Origin: Dolomedes plantarius
Taxonomy: Eukaryota; Arthropoda; Arachnida; Araneae; Dolomedidae
NCBI GenBank assembly: GCA_907164885.2
Contig: OU015498.1
Coordinates: forward strand, 129,408,151 to 129,472,150
Reading direction: 5' to 3'
DNA: 64,000 bases
How positions within the stretch are numbered: the first letter of the stretch is position 1; each line of letters starts with the position of its first letter. This document shows positions 33,036 through 43,880 of this stretch, in pieces. The position numbers were made by a program, and so were the translations under genes. Below the pieces are notes generated by a model, which did no database searches, was not told the origin of the DNA, and saw nothing but the letters and a program-made list of their open reading frames with translations.

Positions 33036-33853
33036 ATATATATACAGGGAAACTATACAATATTATCAACGTTGTATAGAAAAACTCTACTTATATAGAA
33101 ATTCAGTCATATTTCAAATACCTTAAAAAGTACTCCGATACATTATTTTTTGCAAGATATGGTACTTCTCTTCTAGTAAGATATGAATGTCAGTTATCTG
33201 TGAGACAATGTTTAAGAGACGGTAATTCCTCAGTCGGAAATTGGCGATGGTATTGAGACTATGAACTAGTGATATTGAAAAAAATTTACTCTGGGATTAG
33301 AGGACAATGCTAAGATAGTTACGAGTATTAACTGAAGAGCATTCTGTAAATTAATGAGTATAATATTTCTCTATTTAAAACTGCTTCGTTCCTCCAATAG
33401 ACACATTTCAACTACGTGTCAAACGATAAAAAAAAACTACACAAAATATGGAGGTATAGAGATGTTTTCACTATTGCAAAACGTCCTGGCAATCAAAATT
33501 AATTTTTCTTCTTTAAAGTATTATCATATTCTCCAAATTTAATCATTTTATTATAAAAAATTGGTCTAAAGAAGTATATTCAACAAAATATACCCTTATT
33601 GTAAAGACACCACGTGTACTCAATATTTCCTTACTACAAAACCTAAAATTTAGAAACATTGGGAAAAACTTTAAACCATAATAGAGTTCAATTACAATGA
33701 TATTATAACTTGTGGTTTTAGAATTCAAAGTTTGAATAAGCCTTGATCAAATTGTTTATATATCCGTTAAGTGTAAACTGTATGACTCAATCCATGGTGT
33801 TAGAATTACTACTTATCTTACCTTATTATTTGAACTCTGCTTTAAAGTGCTCT
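33036..33853. other. No gene seen
   Basis: AT-rich. Frames at 33354-33542 and 33543-33728 show no motif. Confidence 0.5.
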
Positions 33854-34571
33854 TAAGGTGACAATGGACCATGAAAAACTTTTTTTTTATTCATTAACCA
33901 ATTGCTATGAAATTTTGTATACTTATACAGTGTTCTTTAGAGATGGAAATTCTAATTTTCAAAAAAAAAAATCAGAATGTAATTAAGATATGAATTAAAA
34001 TCAGTTTGTTAATTACTCTATTTAAAAATGCTCCGCATTAATTTTTGTCACAGATATCTAATTTTCTCTCTTATGCTAGCTTTATATAGTTATAGTAAAA
34101 GTTAGTAGCAATATTTGATTTACAGTCATATTTATAAAAACTAGAAAAGAAATCGATAAAAATAGGTCCTTTTATGCAAAATGTTACCCCAAAAAATTTT
34201 TTATTGTAAAAATTTTAAGTTGTTTTAAAATAGTATAATGAATTGATTACTAAGTTTTATTCTAACATATATAAATAATCATTTTATGAAATTTTATGAA
34301 AATTCAAGAAAAATTATGACGCATGGAACATTTTGAACTTACTGAAACGACATGAAAACTTGTTTTGAGAAAATGGCATTTAAAGTTTTAATTTGACTAA
34401 CATTTCCATTGTTTACGTATTAAAAAAATACATATAACTCGGTTAATAATAGTCGGATCAACATACTATTGTTTAAATTTAAAGCTGATGAGTTGCAGAA
34501 TCATTTTCTGAAAGGAAAATAATCGTTTTGGGGACATATTTTTGTCAATCTGAAGGTTCATTGTCGCCTTA
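33854..34571. mobile_element. Candidate MITE of unknown superfamily, 718 bp
   Basis: Terminal inverted repeats: TAAGGTGACAATGGACC at the left and, on the complementary strand at the right, TAAGGCGACAATGAACC, with two mismatches in 17. The interior is AT-rich and non-coding. A target-site duplication is not clear. Confidence 0.55.
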
Positions 34572-36073
34572 TAGTTTGCATACATCCTTTATGTAAATAC
34601 GTTATAATTTACCAACAGAGTCTTGTAAAGATATTCTCTCTACATTCTGCTCAACATTGACCTTGTATGCAATTTCTTCTGCTTTTAAATACACTGTACA
34701 ATCATATTCCCTGTAGTATAGTCTTTGTCAACTCTGGTGCCAAAGCGTCATCAAGAATAGTGAAGCGGCTTGAGTTCATTCCAATATTGCAAAATTAAAG
34801 TATGTCTAGAATAACCAGAACTTATGGACCCAAGGCAAAGTTTGGGCGTTATTATGAGTTTCTTTGCAGGGTATAGCCAGTGAGTCAAATAGAGACTAAA
34901 CAATCCCTAACGCGAAATTTTCAGAATTTTCTAGATCAAAAACTGAGATCTGTAGCTTTTGGGCCTAGTTTCTCATTAATTATTATTCCTAAGAGAGTTC
35001 ATTTAATGCAATTATGTCATAAAACTAATGTTATTTTCATTAAACAAGTAAATATTTTCAAATTTTGAGATTAGGTATTTAACAGCCCCCTAAACGGCAA
35101 ATTCCATGTGTGTTACATCAAGTATTACCCGCGGAATAGCCCAACCTTGAGAAAACTTCAGTGTTGTTTGATATGAAACAAGCGCTTGTGCTTATCTCTA
35201 AATTTCTTGCAAAGTTTAAAATTTAACGTAATAATAAAGTATGTAATGTTTCATCGTTAATCCTCATGTATCAAATATTCCATATTCTTCATATGGGACA
35301 AAAACCTGTAGTGGACGTAAAAAAGCGATCCGATGGATTCGCAGAGATATGTCCTCCCATAATTTTTACAATGATTGTGTTTTTGTGACCTATTTTACAT
35401 TCTGTATTGGCAGTATGTTATGAGTTGTCACTTTCTCACACACGCAATAAAATTAATTTGAGGAGTATACCAAAGTTTATTTTTATGCGTATAATGTATG
35501 TACATTTTTCCGTGTAATTTCAATGAGTTTTTGATTGGAACGAACTTTCGACTATTCCGAAAACTAGTTTATTCACAAACTTACAAGTTTAGAACTGCCT
35601 CAATCTCTCTTATTCGTATTGATATCGGTTTAGAGCAAATTTTCCAATTTCACGCTCCATCCACTGAATTTAGTATAACGACGAAACGCCCTAAGAAAAT
35701 GAGGCTGGTGTGGAAGAGAATAATTAAACCCAAAAGATGGCTGTTTGTTCCGCAAACTATTGATTGAAATTTCGTTACGGTATATTCTGCGCCAGATCAG
35801 TACACATTAATCCGGAACTCTTAAATGGATTCAGTTCTTGTATTAACCCAATAAATTTATTCACTTCAGTAATTGGAAAGCAGTAATGCGGTGTTCAGCT
35901 AACGTATTAGCGTTTTCTTCTCAGTAAAGACTTTGTAACTAAAGTAAATAATGGAAATTAAAGCCCACGTTGACAGGGGAAACAATTGAGTTAGACATGA
36001 GATTCCTGAGAATTTTGGTTTAATAGTGATACATATTTGGTATAATAGTGATACAATGAGATTTAATTTACGT
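34572..36073. other. No gene seen
   Basis: Frames at 34880-35068 and 35498-35767 show no recognised domain. No repeat ends were seen. Confidence 0.5.
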
Positions 36074-36779
36074 ATTTATACAAAACAGTTCCGTAACTGA
36101 CTGACTCACTGACTGACTGATTGACTGACTGACATACAACGCACAGACCAAACCGCTTGACCTAAATGCTGAAATTTTGCATGGCGATTCTTCTTATAGT
36201 GTAGGGGTGCACTAAGAAAGATTTTTTAAAAAATTTTCTCAGATTTTTTAAAATTAAATTTTTAATCTTTTTTGTAACTTTTTTTAAGTTTGCATTTGAA
36301 ATAATAATTTGAGGGTTATAAAATTTATATCTCGAGAAAGATCCTAAAAATTTCTTTAAAATGAAGTCCTTTTCGAATCTTTATCTCCATTTTCTGATTT
36401 TTGGTGAATTTTTAAAGATTAATTTTTAGAATTTAATTTATTAACTGCTGATCACGTGATTTCTTTTTCTGGTACTTTAAATAAATTTATCGTAACGTGC
36501 ATAACAACTAAATAGACAAAAAAAAATTGTTCCTTGCTAATGCGGCAGACGATTGAACATTATCCAAAAAAATATTAAAATACAGTAAAAGATATGATCC
36601 TCAAACAATACTATATTAATTGTACTATATTCTTTAATATGTCCTATTAGATGTAATTTGAATATTTTCTTCTACATTATTTTGTCTATAAAAATATCCC
36701 TTACGATTTTTTTATAAATGTTTTTTTTTTTTGTTTTTTTAACATCAGTTGTATACATTGATCGTCGTACTTATTATAA

Positions 36780-36786
<7 letters not shown>
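36074..36786 (+). mobile_element. Helitron-like element, copy 3, lacking its 3' end
   Basis: Starts around TTTATACAAAACAGTTCCGT, followed by repeated GACTGACT and ACAACGCACAGACCAAACCG, then the family body to CATTGATCGTCGTAC. It runs into (TA)n and (TG)n and never reaches the hairpin and CTAG end. Confidence 0.6.

Positions 36787-36844
<58 letters not shown>
36787..36844. repeat. (TA)n then (TG)n microsatellite
   Basis: Alternating TA to about 36819, then TG up to the LTR-like sequence. Confidence 0.95.
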
Positions 36845-36849
<5 letters not shown>

Positions 36850-37160
36850 TAATATTACTAACTACCTATAATCGCCCATTCTGTACTTCATCTCTGCCAT
36901 GGTAACCCGTCCTTCTTGTCTTGACGTAAACGCTTCGCCTTCCACATTCTAACTTCCTCCGCCAATTCTGGCAACCATTCCGCCAATTCATTTAATGCTA
37001 TTTTGGCGCTTTTTTGCGGAGAGACGCGAGCTGGCTCCGAACGGATTAAGATGTGTTAATCTTTACGTTAAATAAACTTCAGTTATTATTTATGATTTGG
37101 AATCATTTTTACGGCCTCGATTGCAGTATTTTCACGAGATGTCCACTCAGGACATTTCAC

Positions 37161-37161
<1 letters not shown>
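36845..37161. mobile_element. Probable solo LTR inside the Helitron-like cluster
   Basis: About 315 bp, starting TGTGATAATATT and ending GGACATTTCACA, with inverted TGTG...CACA tips. It contains CTGGCTCCGAACGG and a polyadenylation hexamer AATAAA (near 37069), as in insect LTRs. It has no coding frame. Microsatellites on both sides hide any target duplication. Confidence 0.45.

Positions 37162-37206
<45 letters not shown>
37162..37206. repeat. (TA)n microsatellite
   Basis: Alternating TA with one short interruption. Confidence 0.9.
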
Positions 37207-37217
<11 letters not shown>

Positions 37218-37223
37218 CATATT

Positions 37224-37389
37224 TATTTATTTTTCCTCAAACTGTACTATATTCTTTAGTATGTTCTATTTGATTTAATTTGAATATTTTCTTCTACATT
37301 ATTTCGTCTATAAAAGTATCCGTTACGATTTTTCTGTAAATATATTTTTTCTTTTTTTTACATCAATTGCATACATTGATCGTTGTATT

Positions 37390-37466
<77 letters not shown>

Positions 37467-37534
37467 CATTAATTGCATACAATGACCGTTGTATTTAATT
37501 TGAATGTACTCCGTAGCGAAGTACAGCTAGTAGT
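37224..37534 (+). mobile_element. Helitron-like element, copy 3b, 3' part only
   Basis: Repeats the segment CCTCAAACTGTACTATATTC onward that copy 3 also carries, then a (TA)n tract (37392-37463), and reaches the family 3' end GTACTCCGTAGCGAAGTACA followed by GCTAG. The overlap with copy 3 shows that these are two partial copies, not one split copy. Confidence 0.6.
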
Positions 37535-38232
37535 ACATAAAATAGATACATAAAATATCTAAATTTACCAGAGGTCTATCCAGAGGTCTGCAGTGTTTAT
37601 TTGCTGTATTTATATGCTGTTGATGCCATAAACGATAAATTTGAAAGGTAAAAGCTCCCTTTGAAACGATTTTAGTCATATAGTAAAACGCTTGCCACTA
37701 AGATATCAAGTATTTAGTATGCCTAACTACTATATAAGCTCCCTATTCAGACTTTCATGCATATACTGAAAAGGTCAATGTAACCTTATAATCCCTTTTT
37801 TGGTTTAATAGGAATGTAAGAAACCTGGTTATCATTGTGAAAAATCACTACGTATCATTACGTTTCATCTGATATACTATGATTATTCTATACTTTTGGT
37901 GGGAAAATTTTCTAAAACAGGCAAGAGCGTTTTCTTATCCAGTTTAGTAAATAAATGGTAAACAGAAATTCAGAGTGACACATATTTTCTGAGGAATCCT
38001 TTATGAGCTTTACTTTGTTAATATGATGACAAATTTTAGTGGTGTTTATTAATATAATAAACCTTTACTTTCCAGATCAACCAAAACAGACGATAATCAG
38101 GATTTTTGAAGCATGTTAAACTAGCTCTTGATTAATTTTCCTCTATCATTTAATATAATTTATAAGACCGGCTAGAAGGCAAATGTTTGGCTTGTTAATT
38201 TCTCCTTCAAATATCGCTGCTTTCAATGGTCA
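37535..38232. other. No gene seen
   Basis: AT-rich DNA with no frames or repeats recognised. Confidence 0.5.
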
Positions 38233-38520
38233 CGTGATGCTCTCGTATAGTGAGAATAGTTTCGTTGGCAAAATACTGTCTCAAGATACGGAGACCTGGG
38301 TTCTAATCTTGGTTTCCTCAAATGCACATTATATGTAGCATAAAAGATGGTGGCCATGTACCGTGGAGGTCTTAAATTTTTCTTCCTGATACTTAAAAAA
38401 TGAATAGTTTTTATAGGAAGACACATAATCCTAAACGGAAATTCCATGTTTGGAGTATATATTTTGCGACGGTAATTCTTCAAAACAGTTTTACAAATTT
38501 TGACAGCGTAGTTTTTCATT
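38233..38520 (+). mobile_element. Possible tRNA-derived SINE (family C)
   Basis: CTCGTATAGTGAGAATAGTT resembles the 5' half of an Asp/Glu-type tRNA (A box) and CCTGGGTTCTAATCTTGG its T arm (B box), about 40 nt apart. The rest is unrelated body sequence. A second copy is not present in the window to confirm the family. Confidence 0.3.
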
Positions 38521-38579
38521 AATTGTAGTCGCTAGGTTTGGTAATGACCCTTCCTGAATTACTTATTTACACCACTACA

Positions 38580-38618
38580 CCCTTTTAGAGAGAGCAATAG
38601 AAGCTCTCTCTAAAAGGG
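38580..38618. repeat. Perfect 16-bp hairpin with 7-nt loop
   Basis: CCCTTTTAGAGAGAGC (38580-38595) pairs completely with 38603-38618. Confidence 0.9.
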
Positions 38619-39703
38619 CGTAGACTTAAATCTCTCTGATCTTCTCCCTTCGAATGATGCATTCCACATTTCATATTTTGTGTGTATTTGAGAGATAGAT
38701 TAACGCTTCATCAGTTGCTATTGTACCTAACTTTACATCATCTACATATCTTTACGAAATGGCTCACAGAGGGTCTAAGAACATGTCATCTCCGTTTAAG
38801 GGGCCGCTGGAGTAATTTTTTCCTCCGCGTTCGCTGAAAACCACGTTCCTGTCTTCAAGACGAAGGCTTGTACCATGTCGATATGATTGACAGCAAAGCA
38901 GCCAACCAGGGAAGGAATGGGTTTCCAAGTTGAGGAGGGGTGTAACCTCTTTGTTATTTCAAACTGTCGACACAAATGTTTTGTTAGCTTTCAATGGTCC
39001 TAGCCTAGATCACTGCCCAAGGGGATTTGGTTAGATTTCTTTTCCCCATTTACAGCGTTCCACATTCACCCGCACAAACTTCCCGCATATTAATGAGAAA
39101 ACGGACGTCCCTAGTTATCAGATGAAGACATTGTGGTGTTTTGTCAAACTTTTTATCCGAAGTTTGTTTCATTTAGTAGTTAATGACCTGATAACTGAAC
39201 TTCAGAGACTTACCTGTACTTGCCCATGTTCCAAGAGTTAATTTTGTCACTATTTTGTTGCTATTCTTTTGTTCTGGGAAAAGCATGGCTTCTACCAACT
39301 AGCTAAACCTCTGTCGTATTCCTGGATAAAGATACTTTTCAAAATTTTGAGCTTTTAATCCAACTAAATTGAACACAACAATACCATTTTCTTTTTGGAG
39401 TAATTTAAGATCTCTGTTTAGCCACATCCAATTCATTTGTTACGATGGTTTACTGTGATCGCCAGAGGGTGGTCTTTTACGAGATCTTACTGTCCTTGTT
39501 ACGTGTATTATGAGTTAATCAAAAAATATCTGTGAATAAATGTGGTCTTCTATTAACAGAGCTCTCGTGACTTCTTTTCTGCGGAGTTTTAATTAGAGTA
39601 ATTCAGGGGTTGTGATGGTCATCGTGAACACATTAAAAGGCTTCAAGATGACAAGAAAACGTTCTGTCCAGTTTTTGTAAAGGCATAAACCTGACTATAA
39701 CGC
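38619..39703. other. No gene seen
   Basis: Slightly less AT-rich than its surroundings but without a recognisable frame or repeat. Confidence 0.45.
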
Positions 39704-40058
39704 TGTTGTTGTTGTTGTTGTTTCTAATTCTCCTGGCCGGAAGAATTCCAGACCAGGTCCATATAGGCTATCAGGCTGAGGGATGCGGCTCCGGTTTATA
39801 ATGGCACCCCAAGGATCAGAGTCTGATTTAGCCAGGTGCCACCTCAGTTTTGACCGAGAACCTCCAAGGGCGACATCTTATAGGATCGCACACTCTACCA
39901 TCCTCTCTGACCTCATAGAGGGACTTTCCGGTCTACGGATTTAATGTGGCCATATCCGGCATAGACACAGAGGTATTTAATGGCGATTGTCAGGATTCGA
40001 TCCAAGCACCCGTAGCACGGAAATACGACGTGTAACCACTAGGTTACGTCAAGCCTGA
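39704..40058 (-). mobile_element. tRNA-derived SINE (family A), copy 4
   Basis: Full-length on the minus strand. The tRNA head is at the right (complement of GGTTACGTCAAGCC) and the (CAA)n tail at the left, seen as GTTGTTGTTGTTGTTG at 39704-39720. The body matches copies 2 and 5. Confidence 0.78.
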
Positions 40059-41549
40059 CTATGACGTTAACATCATAATCGGAGGTAGATCATCCTCCCT
40101 CCCTATTAATAATCTATCCCTATATACATTACATAAAATTAAAATTAAAATACACCCCCAAAATGTTTTGATACCTCATAAAAATTCAATAAATAAATAA
40201 ATAAATAATACACTTAGATAATCGTTAAGTACCCCAAAACTACTGATTTATTTTTATAAATATTAAGCTGTATATTAAAAGTTAATAATGGTGTAAAGTG
40301 TCATTTTGAGCTCAAAAACTTTAAAGCGAGTTGAGTCATCAAAAGGGAGAAATACTTTTTGAAAATAATACAGAAAATACTTATCCGGAGCGTTGAAAGA
40401 TCATACCAAAACTCATGACCCCAGTTGACATTTTCTTGGCGCTCTGTCCCTTAAGCATGACTTTAAATTGAAAAGCCGTAGTCACTTTTATTGCAAAATA
40501 TATCTTCGCGAATTGTTTTAGACATTGGCAGTTTAATACATTTTAAGCAAGAAAGATTTCGGAAAATATTTTATTTTTATGTCCTGTAAAGGCACGTACC
40601 AATAGTTTTTTTACATCTAGAACTTGTTTTCGAATTTAATTTAAGGATTTTATTTTTGAGTGAAAAACTAGATTTATCGAAGTAAGTGCATTTGCGACAG
40701 TATTATTTTTGGAGGAGAGGAGGGAACAATTTTGTTCTAATCATTTTGAAAAAATATATGGGAGAAAAAAAAACAGTCTCGAATTTTATTCATATATACT
40801 TTAAAATGAGAAGATTTTAAATTTTAGAAGTACTTTATAGAATCACTATCGATATCATTAAATGCTGAGAGATATTACTGAATAAGATAAGTAAAAATAA
40901 ATAAAACTAGTTAAGGATAAAAAAGGATAAAATGCAGAGTAGTTTTAGCTCGTAAATAATTAAATTTTTAAAAATTACATATAAAAAAATTTACATTAAA
41001 GGCAATAAAAAATTCTCTAAAAAATTGCGTTGTATTTAATATTCTTATGCGACATTTAATTAAACCAATTAAACTGAAAAATGTTGGCTATTATATGAAA
41101 TGAACTCGTGAAAAGCATTTTTATACAATTTGTTACAATTCTATGTATTTCACTAGCATTCCTCTGATTTTGTCTCATATTTATTATAACTTTGTGCTTT
41201 GTAATGTTTGTATTCAATAGAATAATGCATATCGTATCTAAATTTATCATTTGTGCTAAATATTTAATTATCATACGTCTGAGCTTTAACATAAAGTTCA
41301 AGTGATCATCCAGATTTAATCGGAAATAGTCGATTCTATTCAAAAATTAGGGGAGAAGGCTCTTTCTATGTTACGTACGATCGAATATCTTATACATAGC
41401 ATAATAAAAATCCTTGAAAGTTTTCCTAAGTTTTTCGTCATATACTAAGGCTTAAAGTTCTAGTAATCTCTAAATGAAGTTTCTGTTTATTGAACCTTAT
41501 TAAATTCTGATTTTTACATCTGATAGTTTTTGAAAATAAGATGTAATGT
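40059..41549. other. No gene seen
   Basis: Very AT-rich. The minus frame at 41056-41343 has no domain. Confidence 0.5.
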
Positions 41550-41608
41550 TCATAAAGAAAAGTTAGCTAATGCACTCATGAAATGTATTTGCTAACTTTT
41601 CTTTATGA
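41550..41608. repeat. 18-bp perfect inverted repeat with 23-nt loop
   Basis: TCATAAAGAAAAGTTAGC (41550-41567) pairs completely with 41591-41608. Confidence 0.9.
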
Positions 41609-42080
41609 TGCATGTAATCAACAAATAAATGGTTTTAATGAATAGATTTTTTTTTTACTCTAGCATCCTAATAAGTAGTTTAATTGATATTTTATCCGTA
41701 ACTTTTTCATTGTTATGAATTCAATGTTTCTGTTTAACAATCACATCAAATTGCGTTTATCTAGGATTTTTTTCCTTTTCTATAATCACACACGTCAAAA
41801 TAAAGAAAATTCTAAAATGCATTGATTTTATATAGGAGGCAAATTTATATTTTAACAAATTGATTTACAGAGAGTTAACTATATATAAAACGCTGAAAAA
41901 CATGGACTGTCTTTCAAGAGTATAACATCATGCTAAATGGACATTTCTAAGCAGATTTTACAAGATGAATGCTCTAATAAAGAAAATGTTCAAAATTAAT
42001 TTAACGACTAAATATTTTCGTTAGTTTACTTTTTAATTATCTCAAGCAGGACGTTCAAGAAATATTGTTCAATTTTAACA
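41609..42080. other. No gene seen
   Basis: AT-rich, nothing recognised. Confidence 0.5.
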
Positions 42081-42088
42081 TTTTAGTG

Positions 42089-42774
42089 CAGTGGTTCTTA
42101 ACTTTTTCCATAGTCAAAACCCCTGGAATCTGAAAATAAGCTCTCGCACCCCCTTGAAAAATGTGTTTCTATTTTTTATTTAGTGAAAGACATTTATTGT
42201 AAGATAAATTATTTACTGCATAAAAAAATTAATACATTTACAATACATACTATATTATTACATATAAAACAATATCTACATTTTTAATGGTTGTTGTTGT
42301 TTCTTCATAATTATCCTTTTAAAACGAGGCTATTTTTTTAAAGAGCCGCACGTAAGTCATCAGACGAGTTTAAGCGATTTCTGGCATTTGTTTTGAAGTG
42401 TAAAAGGGATGAAAAACTCATTTCACAAAGGTAAGTGGTGGCAAATGGTAACAGTGTCTCTAATGCTGATTTTGCCAAATCTGGATAAAGTTTTAACTGC
42501 GTACACCAGAACTGTTCTAAATCCTGTTTTTCTAATTCTATTTCAATACGTGCATTAACTCGTATTGCGATAAGATCTTCTTTTTATAAAACGTTGTCGT
42601 CCATTGAACTTAGATCAAACAAAAATGGATTGAGTACCCCTCCATTCATTTTGCTTATATTTCCTGTGGAAAAGTATCCATCAAATGATTCACTCAATTA
42701 GTAATTTTTATTAAAAATTTAGAACCTTCTCCTTCACCCCCAGAGGTGCCCGCACCCCCGGTTAAAAACCACTG
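42089..42774 (-). mobile_element. hAT transposon, internally deleted, with 8-bp target duplication
   Basis: Ends CAGTGGTTCTTAACTTTTT and, inverted, GGTTAAAAACCACTG are classic hAT ends. The flanking 8 bases TTTTAGTG are identical on both sides (42081-42088 and 42775-42782). Only 686 bp remain, holding the last part of the transposase. Confidence 0.93.
42338..42688 (-). pseudogene. hAT transposase C-terminus (ZBED/SCAND3-like)
   Basis: Reading the minus strand from 42688 to a stop at 42338-42340, the frame gives SFDGYFSTGNISKMNGG, then FLFDLSSMDDNVL, one stop, KEDLIAIRVNARIEIELEK, then QFWCTQLKLYPDLAK and TTYLCEMSFSSLLHFKTNAR. The FW..L...YP and TTYLCE.SFS blocks define the hAT dimerisation domain, including the catalytic Glu region. 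The one in-frame stop apart, the frame is intact. The upstream catalytic Asp residues have been deleted. It resembles the same superfamily branch as 22986-24382 but is not a copy of it. Confidence 0.85.
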
Positions 42775-42782
42775 TTTTAGTG

Positions 42783-43095
42783 ATAGGAAAGAATTCAAAC
42801 CTTCACCAAAAATTTTAGTGCTCAAGATTTGATGCAAGTGTCTCTAGTTTTTTTAGACACTCTGAAGGGTGGTCTCAATAATTTGCTATATTTTGCTTTA
42901 ATTCTGTTCTTAAGTTTAGTTGTGAATCCCGTTGTTACTGAATTCTGTTTATGAGTTTGTGTTTACACTTTTTACCACAAATTCTGGTCATCTATACATC
43001 ATTTCAGATTAATTGTGCAATATTTAGCTAATCCATATTTATTCTAACTTTACAATTTATAAACCATGAGCTCTATTTTCAAAGCTTTAACTAGT
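42783..43095. other. No gene seen
   Basis: AT-rich spacer. Confidence 0.5.
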
Positions 43096-43717
43096 TCATA
43101 TATATATATACAAAACATCTCCGTGACTGACTGACTGACTCACATACAACGTACAGACCAAACCGCTGGACCTAAAGGGCTGAAATTTTGCATGGCGATT
43201 CTTCTTATAGTGTAGGGGTATAATAAGAAAGGTTTTTGAAAAATTCTTCTTAGATTTTTTAAAACTAAATTTTTGAGCTGTTTTTGTAACTTTTTTTAAG
43301 TTTGCTTTTAAAATATTAATCTGGCGGTTATAAAATTTATATCACAAGAAAGACCATAAAAATTCCTTTAAAATGAAATCTCTTTCGAATCTTTACCTCT
43401 ATTTTATAATTTTTGGTGAATTTTTAAAGATAAATTTTTAGAATTTAATTTATTAAATGCTGATCCCGTGGTTTCTTTTCTTTTAGTTATACTTTAAATT
43501 AATTTTGCGTCACGTGCATAACAATGAAATAAACTGACAAAAAATATTGAAATATGGTAAAAGATAAAAATTTAACCACTAGACTAATTGATATGGAAGT
43601 GTTATGTTTTATGAATATTAAACATACAAATTAATTGCATACATTGACCGTTGTATTTAATTTGAATATCTTCTTCAACATTATTTTGTCTATAAAAATA
43701 TCCATTACGATTTTTTT

Positions 43718-43808
<91 letters not shown>

Positions 43809-43880
43809 CATTAATTGCATACGTTGAGCATTGTATTTAATTTGAATTTACTCCTTAGCGAAGAACGGGTACTCAGCTAG
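43096..43880 (+). mobile_element. Helitron-like element, copy 4
   Basis: Starts TCATATATATATACAAAACA, has GACTGACTGACT and CAGACCAAACCGCTGGACC, and includes a long (TA)n (43722-43806). It ends AGCGAAGAACGGGTACTCAG followed by CTAG and T. Both Helitron-type ends are present. Confidence 0.62.
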
